64,000 bases of DNA from an uncultured Bacteroidales bacterium (lineage in GTDB: Bacteria > Bacteroidota > Bacteroidia > Bacteroidales > Muribaculaceae), in the NCBI GenBank assembly GCA_958418815.1, contig CATZGB010000008.1, positions 26,925 to 90,924 of the forward strand, in the 5' to 3' direction. Below, one piece after another: positions 1-7,801 of this stretch. Below the pieces are notes generated by a model. It had not been told where the DNA came from and searched no databases. It saw only the letters and a list, made by a program, of their open reading frames with translations. The first letter of the stretch is position 1. Each line of letters opens with the position of its first letter. The position numbers and the translations under genes were made by a program.

Positions 1-305
1 TGACTGCCAATTTCACCACATAGTGAATAGTCCTTTTCCCTACCTATACCATAAATGCCGGTTATAGTAATATGGTCTTTAGCCCAATTTGTGGGTGAAT
101 CAGTAGGGAAGCAAGTATTGAAAGGGATGCCTCCATTATGCTGCTTCATAAGCCATATATAGGACGTCGGCAACTTGTATCCTAATTCTTTCTCTACATC
201 GGCAATCAGTTCATCAGTGGGGGCATCACTTATATACTCTTCACGAGCATAGTAATTATCATCCCAGAAGTTTGTAAAATCAAAACCTTCAAATTCTTTT
301 TCCAT
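1..305 (-). CDS. SUKH (SMI1/KNR4)-family immunity-type protein, partial
   Basis: The gene begins at an ATG at 305 and runs off the left edge, so only about the first 101 residues are visible. They contain the family's typical N-terminal pattern: acidic residues, then LGYKLPTSYIWLMKQHNGG (Leu-Pro-x-x-Tyr followed by Asn-Gly-Gly). SUKH proteins are known in polymorphic-toxin systems as immunity proteins that bind and neutralise toxins; a toxin partner is not visible here. It is the last visible member of a minus-strand run that includes Sel1-repeat proteins, which fits a cluster of orphan immunity genes. The family call is fairly safe; the immunity role is inferred. Confidence 0.75.
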   Translation of the reverse strand, partial: MEKEFEGFDFTNFWDDNYYAREEYISDAPTDELIADVEKELGYKLPTSYIWLMKQHNGGIPFNTCFPTDSPTNWAKDHITITGIYGIGREKDYSLCGEIGS

Positions 306-308
306 ATC

Positions 309-467
309 CTATTTTTTATTTTGTGGCACATGATGTAATTCACCTAACGGACTTTTGATGTTGCTCTTGAAAGCGTCAGCTATGATCTTTTGAAGTCTCT
401 GAATTTCTTGTTGTTCAGCGCATTCTCGGCGGCGATGTTGCCGTTTTCGGCGGCAAGCCGAATCCAT
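309..467 (-). CDS. Small alternate-frame ORF overlapping the Sel1 gene's 3' end
   Basis: A 52-codon ORF starts with ATG at 467, overlaps the last 88 bases of the upstream Sel1 gene in another frame, and stops three bases before the SUKH start codon. Its first third is arginine-rich and looks like a shadow. The part after the Sel1 stop reads like genuine protein: a short helical stretch (AEQQEIQRLQKIIADAF) and then KSPLGELHHVPQNKK. It could be a small overlapping gene, or the original tail of a protein separated by a frameshift. The Sel1 frame itself ends naturally, in a way that resembles its paralogue at 1570-2181, so I keep this as a low-confidence separate feature. Confidence 0.3.
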   Translation of the reverse strand: MDSACRRKRQHRRRECAEQQEIQRLQKIIADAFKSNIKSPLGELHHVPQNKK

Positions 468-1558
468 TCGTAAGCCTGGCGGAAGTCGGTTTCCACGCCA
501 AGACCTTTCATATATATGTTGCCTATTTCGTACTGTGCCACGCTGACTTCATGGTTGTATTTTCCGTATAAGTTGCGGCGGGAGGCAATCTGCCGATAGA
601 GTTTCATAGCCTCGGCGTAGTCTTTTTCTCCGCCGATACCGCTTTTATAACACTGGGCAAGCAGTAGTTTCGACATTACATCGCCCGCTTCGGCTCCTTT
701 TTGATACCACTCGAGTGCCTTGCCCCAGTCCTTTTCAACACCGCGCCCGTCAAAGTATGCGCCGCCGATGCAGTGGTAAGCGTCTTTGTAGCCCATTTCG
801 GCGGCTTTCATAAAGCAGTCAAATGACTTCCGAAGAGCTTCTTCAGTCGCCTCACTGTAATATATCATTCCGAGGTTAAACCATGCGTCGGCATCCTTCT
901 CTTCTTCAGCCACTTCGGTATACAACTGAGCGGCGGTTTCTTCGTGATTATCATCATATTCGACAATCTCCAACACTTCATCGGGAACCCCCGTACCCCA
1001 TGACAGAATATCGGCAATACGCTTCTTGGTCGCCATATCGCCTTTGTCGGCTCGCGCTTTCAGGATTTCAACCCAGCGGTAGTACCATTTGCAGGCAATC
1101 TTCACTCCCTCTTCGCGGTCGATGTCAGCGGGACAGTCATAGGCATAGAGTTTCATCAGTGCCTGGGCCGCGCTTGCCACACCCTTGGCGGCTTTTGCCT
1201 CCAGTATCTCAATCCAGCGGTAATGCCATTTGTGTGTAAAGTCTTTTTTAGCCTGCGCACTGATTGTCTCATCGTCGCCAAAATCGTAGCGATAGAGATT
1301 TGCCAACGCCTCGGCAGCCTTGTCGCTCCCTTTGTCGGCAGCTTTTTCAAACCAGTAAATCGCTTTCTGATTATCACATTGATGATGATACCCCCACGAG
1401 TAATACCGTCCGAGCATATATTGCGCTTTGGTGTTGCCCTTTTCGGCTAAGGGTGAGATGGCATTGACGGCCTGCAGCGCCAGTTCATCGTCGCCCTCCC
1501 CGGCATACAGGCTGGAGAAGCGTTGTATGATTTTATAATATTCTGTCAGTTGGTTCAT
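380..1558 (-). CDS. Sel1-repeat (TPR-like) protein, 392 aa
   Basis: The protein is a chain of Sel1-like helical repeats with recurring AAExG and LGxxYxxGxGVxxDxxKAxxWYxxAA patterns, clearest at about residues 35-95 and 225-385. There is no signal peptide or membrane segment, so it is probably cytoplasmic. Sel1 repeats mediate protein-protein contacts; no catalytic motif is visible. The C-terminal 130 residues resemble the neighbouring 203-aa protein closely (AQYEIGNIYMKGLGV versus ALYEIGNIYLEGLGV), so the two are probably tandem duplicates that diverged in length. It lies 11 bases downstream of that gene, suggesting co-transcription. In toxin-immunity loci Sel1 proteins often occur as putative immunity proteins; that role is inferred here. 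Confidence 0.85.
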   Translation of the reverse strand: MNQLTEYYKIIQRFSSLYAGEGDDELALQAVNAISPLAEKGNTKAQYMLGRYYSWGYHHQCDNQKAIYWFEKAADKGSDKAAEALANLYRYDFGDDETISAQAKKDFTHKWHYRWIEILEAKAAKGVASAAQALMKLYAYDCPADIDREEGVKIACKWYYRWVEILKARADKGDMATKKRIADILSWGTGVPDEVLEIVEYDDNHEETAAQLYTEVAEEEKDADAWFNLGMIYYSEATEEALRKSFDCFMKAAEMGYKDAYHCIGGAYFDGRGVEKDWGKALEWYQKGAEAGDVMSKLLLAQCYKSGIGGEKDYAEAMKLYRQIASRRNLYGKYNHEVSVAQYEIGNIYMKGLGVETDFRQAYEWIRLAAENGNIAAENALNNKKFRDFKRS

Positions 1559-1569
1559 TGTAGTATGTT

Positions 1570-2181
1570 TTATTTTTCAAAGTTATTAAATATACCGGAT
1601 TTAAGAGTGCTTTCGGCATCTCGGTTGCCTTTCTTGGCGGCAAGCCGGAAATATTTGGCAGCTTTTTTCAAATCAACCGGCACGCCCAACCCTTCAAGAT
1701 ATATGTTGCCGATTTCATACAGTGCCTTGCCGATGCCGTCAGCGTATCTCTGCCAATAGCGACCGGTGCGTTCCGCCAGATGCAGGTATTGCTCCATCGC
1801 CTTTGAATAATTGACCTTGCAGCCTGTACCGTGCTTATAACAGTCTGCCAACTTCAGTATGGCGTTTATCTCCCCCATGTCAGCACCTTTGCGATACCAG
1901 CGGAAAGCCATGACCGGATTCTGTTTCACTCCCAGCCCGTCCATATAGGCATCTCCCATCTTAACAAAGGCTTCGTCATAATTCATCGCTGCGGCTTTCT
2001 TGAAACATGTGAAGGCTTTTTTGTAGTTAGCCAACTCTTGATATGCTTGCCCCATCATATACCAAGCCTCATCCTTCATGCAGAAAGGCTCGTCGCTTTC
2101 GATGGTTTCGTTATAACGCCTTATTGCTTCTTTGATGTAGCTGACTTTGTATTCTGTTATATCCTCTGATTGATTGTTCAT
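1570..2181 (-). CDS. Sel1-repeat protein, 203 aa
   Basis: This protein carries about four Sel1 repeats (for example MGDAYMDGLGVKQNPVMAF and IGNIYLEGLGVPVDLKKA) over nearly its full length, with no signal peptide. It is a shorter paralogue of the 392-aa Sel1 protein just downstream; both end with a Sel1 unit followed by a short Phe/Lys tail. Its start overlaps the stop of the upstream P-loop kinase gene by four bases (ATGA type), indicating translational coupling within the array. It is a likely binding or scaffold protein of unknown partner. Confidence 0.85.
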   Translation of the reverse strand: MNNQSEDITEYKVSYIKEAIRRYNETIESDEPFCMKDEAWYMMGQAYQELANYKKAFTCFKKAAAMNYDEAFVKMGDAYMDGLGVKQNPVMAFRWYRKGADMGEINAILKLADCYKHGTGCKVNYSKAMEQYLHLAERTGRYWQRYADGIGKALYEIGNIYLEGLGVPVDLKKAAKYFRLAAKKGNRDAESTLKSGIFNNFEK

Positions 2182-2672
2182 TGCGTAATGGAATTAATAA
2201 AATTATCAGCTTCTTCTCTTGTGTGAAAAACTATTATTTTTACCTTTTCCTTATATTCAGAAAGCAAGGAGTTGATAACAGGTAGTTGCTGCATCGGGAA
2301 ATCTATAATCCATTGGCGAAACTCCTCATTCATCGTCTCATCTGTCCAAGGCATATCTTCACGCTCTTTGCCGATCCGTTCCTCTGCCCCAGCAAGACAC
2401 ACATCCGTAGGTAAATCAAAGAAAAACACGGTGTCGCAATTTTGCAGTCTAAAGGGAATTGTATGAAGATAGTTCCCGTCAATAATCCATTCGTTGCCGG
2501 ATGTTATCATCTCAAGACGTGTGGCAAATTCATCTCTGCTTAACGTTGTGCGGTCAGGCAAGTGCCAGATCATGTCAAGATAATATAAAGGCAAGCCCGT
2601 CTTGGCCGACAGCTTTCTTGCAAAAGTACTTTTGCCGGCTCTGGGGCATCCTATGATAATGACCTTCTTCAT
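2178..2672 (-). CDS. P-loop NMP-kinase-like protein (topology modulation protein / adenylate kinase-like)
   Basis: The N-terminus has a Walker A motif, GCPRAGKST at residues 8-16, followed by the YLDMIWHLPDRT and EWIIDGNY segments typical of small kinase-fold proteins annotated as topology modulation or FlaR-like. The 164-aa length is usual. Such proteins phosphorylate small molecules or nucleotides, but the substrate is unknown. Its gene follows the 258-aa unknown gene by one base and overlaps the next Sel1 gene, so it is embedded in the accessory array rather than in a nucleotide pathway operon. Confidence 0.75.
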   Translation of the reverse strand: MKKVIIIGCPRAGKSTFARKLSAKTGLPLYYLDMIWHLPDRTTLSRDEFATRLEMITSGNEWIIDGNYLHTIPFRLQNCDTVFFFDLPTDVCLAGAEERIGKEREDMPWTDETMNEEFRQWIIDFPMQQLPVINSLLSEYKEKVKIIVFHTREEADNFINSITQ

Positions 2673-2673
2673 C

Positions 2674-3450
2674 TTATTTTAAAATCTCTCCGATGAGTTT
2701 ATCCAGCGGTTTGTGGCTGATGCCGTATTCCTCGATGACGCCTGCTTTCAAGGCTTCGTAAAGAAGTGCGCCGTCCTCGTCCGACAACCGCTGCATATCG
2801 GCTTTCGAGACGACTCCGTGTTCTTTCAGAATGTCGGCTGTAGCCTGACGCGCGGTTTTAGATACTGCCTTTATCCGCTCTTTCAATGCGGGAAGCGCAT
2901 TGCGGGATTCGATATTGCCTTTTTCGGCATATTCCTCGATGATGCGGTTTATCCATTTCAGGTCATCCTTGTCTCCGCGCAAGGCTATCGATAGCAGAGT
3001 ATGCACAGGAGTTTCCGGTTGAACGTCTATATCTTCAAGATAGTCAACCCACCATATTGCATTTCCTTTTGTGATTTCCTTATCGAGTCGTCCAAGCAGG
3101 AAAGCGAATCCCGCATCGTCGAACCGATGCACAAGAAGTTTATGATAAATGAAATAAGCTGTTTTGCGGACATCTCTTCCTTCATCGCCGGGATGTTCAC
3201 AGATAATATCTTCCAGCACCGGCGGAAGCGACATATCCGTTAGACTCCGGGCTTCTTGCCACGCCGCCCATTGCGCTGTCCCCTCATAAAATCCCTTTGC
3301 CTCCGGGTCGGGGGTAATCATCCTGTCTATCAGGTCTAAAACGGCTTCTTTCGTGATAGCCCGTATCGTTTTCGGCTCAATATTTACGTCATTAAGCCGC
3401 AAGTGGGTGCTGTTTTCAGTAAATAGTTGCAACTCTGCCTTTACATTCAT
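2674..3450 (-). CDS. Hypothetical protein, 258 aa, helical
   Basis: I do not recognise a family. The sequence is rich in helices and charged residues, with short repeated helical pairs reminiscent of HEAT-like or armadillo-like folds (about residues 85-195). It contains no catalytic motif, signal peptide or membrane segment. It overlaps the upstream flavoprotein gene by four bases and is followed after one base by the kinase-like gene, so it is co-transcribed. Given its setting among Sel1 and SUKH genes, a binding or immunity role is possible but not shown. Confidence 0.6.
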   Translation of the reverse strand: MNVKAELQLFTENSTHLRLNDVNIEPKTIRAITKEAVLDLIDRMITPDPEAKGFYEGTAQWAAWQEARSLTDMSLPPVLEDIICEHPGDEGRDVRKTAYFIYHKLLVHRFDDAGFAFLLGRLDKEITKGNAIWWVDYLEDIDVQPETPVHTLLSIALRGDKDDLKWINRIIEEYAEKGNIESRNALPALKERIKAVSKTARQATADILKEHGVVSKADMQRLSDEDGALLYEALKAGVIEEYGISHKPLDKLIGEILK

Positions 3451-4016
3451 AATCTGATTTTTTTAAGAACAAAACTCATATTCTCGCCGAGGTTACGCAT
3501 ATTAGCCATACCTTCCTCATCGTTGAGTACATCACCGATGTTCTTACCATAAACCATATTCCAATATGTCGAGCCTACGACAATCATCTCTTTGTTGAGC
3601 ATAAAGTGATTCATCGTGTCGACCGTCGTCATTCCGCCACCACGACGCACCGCAGCAACCGACGCACCTATCTTATGGCGTAGAATTCCCGGATTGGTTG
3701 CAACGACAACTCCTCCACGCTCCAGAAAGGCTTTCATCTTTGCGGACACATCAGCGGAATATACCGGAGATCCGAGAACAATGCCGTCTGCATCTGCCAT
3801 ACGGCTGAATATCTCTGCAAATCCATCATTCGCAAACACACAGTTGCCTCTGCCTTTACAAGCAAAGCATCCGCGACATGGCAGTATTTCATAATCAGCC
3901 AATTGTATCAGCTCACATTCGATACCCTCTTTATTGAGTTCATCAAAGACCTTGCTGATAATCAAGGCGGTATTGCCGTTTTTTCGGGCACTTCCGTTGA
4001 TACCGATTACCTTCAT
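3447..4016 (-). CDS. Flavodoxin-fold NAD(P)H-dependent oxidoreductase with Cys cluster
   Basis: The N-terminus has the FMN phosphate-binding loop GINGSARKNGNTA (residues 4-16). Cysteines at about 47, 50, 53 and 59 (CRGCFACKGRGNC) form the compact motif seen in iron-sulfur flavoproteins and related reductases. The GSPVYSADVSAKMKAFLERG segment is the second FMN contact. It probably reduces quinones, nitro compounds or a small redox carrier in the cytoplasm. The gene overlaps both its upstream tautomerase and its downstream neighbour by four bases, so all are read as one unit. Confidence 0.85.
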   Translation of the reverse strand: MKVIGINGSARKNGNTALIISKVFDELNKEGIECELIQLADYEILPCRGCFACKGRGNCVFANDGFAEIFSRMADADGIVLGSPVYSADVSAKMKAFLERGGVVVATNPGILRHKIGASVAAVRRGGGMTTVDTMNHFMLNKEMIVVGSTYWNMVYGKNIGDVLNDEEGMANMRNLGENMSFVLKKIRL

Positions 4017-4213
4017 TGCTTGTAGTTGCGTTTTATCTCGTCGATTGATTTGCCGCCGATACCGAAGTTTTCATCCGGCAGTTCTTTGATAGTAACTGTG
4101 AAGAACTGCTCCGGGATATTGGTTATCTCGGAGGCTGTTGCAGTCAGTCGCTCAATCAATTGCTTCTTCTGTTCAGCGGTCAGTTTGCCGCTCTCAATTG
4201 ATATGTAGGGCAT
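4013..4213 (-). CDS. 4-oxalocrotonate tautomerase-family enzyme
   Basis: This is a 66-aa tautomerase. After removal of Met the N-terminal proline (MPYISIES) would be the catalytic base of the family, and the length is typical. The LTAEQKKQLIERLTATASE helix also fits. Members tautomerise or dehalogenate small keto-acids; the substrate is unknown. A near-copy of this gene's first ~70 bases reappears at 8644-8580, evidence of local recombination. It lies two bases after the TfoX-like gene's stop and overlaps the flavoprotein gene, so it belongs to the same transcript. Confidence 0.85.
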   Translation of the reverse strand: MPYISIESGKLTAEQKKQLIERLTATASEITNIPEQFFTVTIKELPDENFGIGGKSIDEIKRNYKQ

Positions 4214-4215
4214 TG

Positions 4216-4530
4216 TTACTTTTTCTTTGATTTCGGGATTGGCAGTTCTTCCCAGAGGGCTTCAATTATTTTGAGGACTTTGTGGGAGTCGGTAAAATCA
4301 AGAATATAGGCTTCCTTTGCTCCCTGATATGGACAGCCGCATTCGGCATCTGCCATCAAGGGGGCAATGCATGGCAATTTCTTGACGTAAGCGATATTGT
4401 CGCAGGCAGTGATTACACATTTTTCATTTACGTAAATGATGTAATCACCCATCATCTTGCGACTGCGTACTTCGCCTAATGGCGTAAGCATATCGCAGAT
4501 GAATTCAATAAATTCAGAGGTACACGCCAT
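4216..4530 (-). CDS. TfoX/Sxy N-terminal domain protein
   Basis: The ATG at 4530 gives a 104-aa protein whose body (VRSRKMMGDYIIYVNEK, then AYVKKLP and YQGAKEAYILD) matches the TfoX N-terminal domain. A longer frame upstream would overlap the DJ-1-like gene and its extra residues look non-coding, so I chose this start, four bases after that gene. TfoX-N proteins are small and often stand alone; the name comes from competence regulators, but solitary copies have no established role. Confidence 0.75.
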   Translation of the reverse strand: MACTSEFIEFICDMLTPLGEVRSRKMMGDYIIYVNEKCVITACDNIAYVKKLPCIAPLMADAECGCPYQGAKEAYILDFTDSHKVLKIIEALWEELPIPKSKKK

Positions 4531-4534
4531 AGTC

Positions 4535-5143
4535 TTATTCGTGGAAAAGAGCGCAAAATCCCTGTTTGTTGAACTGATAGTACATCTCGATTCGTTCCGG
4601 TGTATCGTTTTCGAGCAACATAAGTAACTCTTTTGCAAATTCAAGGGTTGCAGAACCGTTGGCGGTCACCATACTACCATCGCTTACGGCTTGCGCGTGG
4701 ATATACCCGTCGGGATTAGTGTAGTTCTCTCCACCCCAAATTTTCAGTTGGTCCAAACCATTGCCGGTATGTTTCACCGCATTGAGGAAACCATACTTTG
4801 CCATAAACGATGCAGCATTGCATATCGCACCTACAATCTTTCCTCCTTCAACTGCTTTTTTGACAATTGGCACAACCCGTTCAGCAACAGGCGTACTCCA
4901 CCCGAAACCACCAATCAGCACCAGCGCAGCATAATCGTCGGGCATCGTATCAAACGAATAATCGGGCATTGTGCGGAACCCACCGATTGATTTCACCGGC
5001 TCCAATGTCGGGGCGACCACCTTATTGACATACTTCGGATTTTCCTTCATCGCATATTCATCGGAGGCGATTGCCTGCGAAAGAAACACCGCCTCATGCG
5101 CCGCATAGTCCGGCAGGAGTATATATAGAACTTCGTTATTCAT
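4535..5143 (-). CDS. DJ-1/PfpI-family protein
   Basis: The 202-aa protein has the class I glutamine amidotransferase-like fold of DJ-1/PfpI, including ALVLIGGFGWS and the nucleophile elbow GAICNAASFMA with Cys at about residue 108. Family members act as deglycases, chaperones or amidases, so the exact reaction is uncertain. Its start codon overlaps the stop of an upstream Sel1 remnant (ATGA), which suggests an intact Sel1 gene once preceded it. It is cytoplasmic. Confidence 0.85.
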   Translation of the reverse strand: MNNEVLYILLPDYAAHEAVFLSQAIASDEYAMKENPKYVNKVVAPTLEPVKSIGGFRTMPDYSFDTMPDDYAALVLIGGFGWSTPVAERVVPIVKKAVEGGKIVGAICNAASFMAKYGFLNAVKHTGNGLDQLKIWGGENYTNPDGYIHAQAVSDGSMVTANGSATLEFAKELLMLLENDTPERIEMYYQFNKQGFCALFHE

Positions 5144-5304
5144 AATCGTCTGTTACTTTTTCCAACGTTTGAGAATGCCTTTGCAAGATTGCGCTCCACG
5201 CTAATGCCATTTTCATAGCATTGACCGAGTTGATATTGTGCGGGTGCATAGCCCGATTCAGCCGATTCACGACACTCGGCGATATCAAACGATTTGTCGG
5301 TATA
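5140..5304 (-). pseudogene. 3' remnant of a Sel1-repeat gene
   Basis: An open stretch of about 54 codons without a start codon ends in a TGA that overlaps the DJ-1 start. It encodes one clear Sel1 unit (AESGYAPAQYQLGQCYENG, then ISVERNLAKAF). It is bounded upstream by an in-frame TAA at 5305-5307. The intact stop and start overlap show that the 3' end of a former Sel1 gene was kept while the rest was deleted. Confidence 0.75.
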
Positions 5305-5374
5305 TTATTCGTGTACTTTATAATGATTCTTTTATTACTCCCTTTTCGGGAAATACGCTATTATTCACCTGCAA

Positions 5375-6007
5375 TCAACCGTTTTTAATGATTTCTTCAA
5401 AAATCATTGCGGATTCCTCCGACAAACGCCGGGTCGCAGCAATGCTTTGAGCCAACACGACTCCTTTTGAATTGATTCGTAATGGCTTCTCTTTACTCTT
5501 CGGATAACCGAATCTAAGAAGCGGCACAACCTCATCAGGAATGAGGCGCGGCTGGATAACACTGCCACTTTCTCCCCATACCGCCCATTCGGCACAGCAG
5601 TTAAACGGCTCCTGATGCTTGCAATGCGGTTTGTCGCTGGGAATAATCATCGTGAGATTCTCAGGCACACTCCCGAGACTTTTATATGAAGCGTCTTTTG
5701 CACAAAAGAATGAGTCAGAGGCTTTAACGACAACGCCTTCAGGAATAAGGGACCTGTAATGGGCGCCAAGTTCTCTTACGCAATAGTCGAAGGCTCTTTC
5801 CTTACGAGTCACTTCCAGTCGTGCCATTATGTAGAGATGCCTGTCGAGCAATGAGACCGGAAATACGACATCTCCCACATTTATAGATGCTATTGACGGC
5901 ATCCTTGAGTGGATGCTGCCAAACACTACTTTTATAGGCCCTGTGTCATTTGATTTTCTTAGTTCGTCCAACCAGTCCTGAGGCCAGTAAACAGTATAAT
6001 ATGCCAT
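5375..6007 (-). CDS. Hypothetical protein, 210 aa, possibly PUA/EVE-like N-terminus
   Basis: I cannot name the family. The first 75 residues (YYTVYWPQDW, then INVGDVVFPVSLLDRHLYIMARLEV) have the look of a small beta-barrel of the PUA/EVE type, which binds modified bases or nucleotides; this is an inference from pattern only. Several cysteines and a conserved-looking Trp-rich stretch (CCAEWAVWGESG) occur near residue 140. There is no signal peptide or membrane segment. It lies nine bases after the large Sel1 gene and belongs to the minus-strand array. Confidence 0.55.
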   Translation of the reverse strand: MAYYTVYWPQDWLDELRKSNDTGPIKVVFGSIHSRMPSIASINVGDVVFPVSLLDRHLYIMARLEVTRKERAFDYCVRELGAHYRSLIPEGVVVKASDSFFCAKDASYKSLGSVPENLTMIIPSDKPHCKHQEPFNCCAEWAVWGESGSVIQPRLIPDEVVPLLRFGYPKSKEKPLRINSKGVVLAQSIAATRRLSEESAMIFEEIIKNG

Positions 6008-6016
6008 AATCTGATG

Positions 6017-7801
6017 TTATCTGTTTCTATTCAAGAAAACGGCAGCCAGCTCGGGGCCGTTAAGCGTCATCGCCGACGAGTCTTCGAGGTTTTCAGCGTC
6101 TTCATCGTCTGATATCGAGATGAATAGTGTGATTTCATCGGTGCGCTCTCCAAAGATTCCGGAATCTTTGACCTGCTTCATCGCTGAAATCATTGCGCTG
6201 AAGAAAAAGGCTTCTCCCGGCAAAGAATTGTGGTTTTCCCACAGCGATTTGCTGAGCTTCACCAGTTCGCTGTCATGCCCGTCGGAATATCCCCATTCAT
6301 CGGGATGCCATTTGGTTTCGTCATCAGGTTCTTCGTCTTCACTTTCAAGGTACTCCAGGGTATTCACTGCGAGAAACAATGAGCAGCAATACCTGTCGGT
6401 GACCAGGGCGGCAGTATATATGCGCTCATCGCCTATGCGATCAAGAATTTCGCGCAGATCAGCTGCAACCGCATCTCTGATTTTTGCCGCCACTTCCTGC
6501 CAGAACGGAGCCACGGGGATAGCCGGTTCCTCTTTTTTCCGCTCGTGGGCTTCAAAGTCGGGCGAGTTGATGTAGCCGATATACTCTTTTGCTTCTTCCG
6601 AACCGAGTTTTACGGCATCTTCAAAATACTGGTATCCCAGCTCAATATCCGCCTCGGTGCCACGCCCGAAGGCATAAGCCACGCCGAGTGAGGTGAGCAG
6701 CCTGACAGTTATTGATTCCCATAGGTGGTCGACTCCTTCGCCGGCTTCATGGAGATACTCGAAAGCCACATCGTTGTCCTGCACTGTTCCCAGCCCCTCC
6801 TGATAGCAGATGCCGAGATATGCGGCACACTGCGCCTTGGTAATCTCAGAGCACTTCGGATTCCAGTATGCCTTTTCAAACCAGTCCACAGCCTGGGCAT
6901 AATCCTGCTCAAAGTCTCCACAGCCCTCAAAATGGTAATAACCCATCTCGAATTGCCCTTGAGCAAGACCTCCGTTGGCAGCCATTTCAAAGAGCTGGCA
7001 GGCAAGGCTTATGTTTTCATCCACCTCCTCGCCGGCCTCATAGATGTGCCCGGCATTGTATGCGCCCTGAGGATCCCCCTTGCGGGCAGCTTCCACATAA
7101 CGCAGCAGGCCGGCATATGCATCACCCTTCTCTTTGCGAAGATAATAGCCGTAGTTAGTGCAGATTATTGGCGATATGTCTGCCAGCATCTGATAGTATC
7201 TCTCATAGACATCCCGGCTGATGTCGCCAAGGCCTGCTTTGCGGATGTCGCAGTAATTGCCCCATCCGGCACAAAGTCCGCCGTCGAAGCTGCGTTCGTA
7301 CCACACCTTTGCTATCGGCCATGCCCATGCGTTATAATCTCTTTCATCGTTGAATTGCTTGGCATAGTCGGGCTCGACACGCAGATAGTCGCCCCAGAAA
7401 TAAACGTTGGCGACCATGTAGCAGCAGAAAGCGTCGCCACGCTCTGCCTGACCGAGAATCTCCTCAAACGCTTCCTTAAACGAAGCAAACGGCATTGCCC
7501 GTTCCACCGAAGGGGTAAGGTTTGCACTTCGCGCAGCACATAGAACACCGGTGGCGCTCCCCATCATCGCGCTCTTCTGCATCAGCTTCGATGCATTGGC
7601 ATCGTCGACAGTGAAGCCAGCCTGCGACCACACATACTCCTCGCCCATAAAACAGCGGGCTATGAATGCCAGAGCATCGGCGTCGCCCTGTTGCGCGGCC
7701 TGCATAAGCAATGCATAGCCACTACGTATCTCCTCCCGGTCGTAACTCGACCATATCTGCTTGACCGCCGTTTTTACCGGCTTACTATACTTGCCATTCA
7801 T
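6017..7801 (-). CDS. Large Sel1-repeat protein with DUF4303-like C-terminus, 594 aa
   Basis: Residues ~20-410 carry a series of Sel1-like repeats, including GAYNAGHIYEAGEEVDENIS, FEMGYYHFEGCGDFEQDYA and YLGICYQEGLGTVQDNDVA. A linker rich in Glu and Pro leads to a separate C-terminal domain (~430-594) with DERIYTAALVTDRYCC and a WHPDEWGY motif. That part resembles DUF4303, a domain often found near SUKH and other immunity genes; I am moderately sure of the match. No signal peptide is present. The gene overlaps the upstream unknown gene by four bases. The fusion supports a toxin-immunity or defence context, but no function is proven. Confidence 0.75.
   Translation of the reverse strand: MNGKYSKPVKTAVKQIWSSYDREEIRSGYALLMQAAQQGDADALAFIARCFMGEEYVWSQAGFTVDDANASKLMQKSAMMGSATGVLCAARSANLTPSVERAMPFASFKEAFEEILGQAERGDAFCCYMVANVYFWGDYLRVEPDYAKQFNDERDYNAWAWPIAKVWYERSFDGGLCAGWGNYCDIRKAGLGDISRDVYERYYQMLADISPIICTNYGYYLRKEKGDAYAGLLRYVEAARKGDPQGAYNAGHIYEAGEEVDENISLACQLFEMAANGGLAQGQFEMGYYHFEGCGDFEQDYAQAVDWFEKAYWNPKCSEITKAQCAAYLGICYQEGLGTVQDNDVAFEYLHEAGEGVDHLWESITVRLLTSLGVAYAFGRGTEADIELGYQYFEDAVKLGSEEAKEYIGYINSPDFEAHERKKEEPAIPVAPFWQEVAAKIRDAVAADLREILDRIGDERIYTAALVTDRYCCSLFLAVNTLEYLESEDEEPDDETKWHPDEWGYSDGHDSELVKLSKSLWENHNSLPGEAFFFSAMISAMKQVKDSGIFGERTDEITLFISISDDEDAENLEDSSAMTLNGPELAAVFLNRNR

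Noticed and set aside
6725..7543. A 272-codon plus-strand ORF opposite the Sel1-DUF4303 gene
   Set aside because: The minus-strand gene has clear repeats and domain motifs; the plus-strand frame does not.
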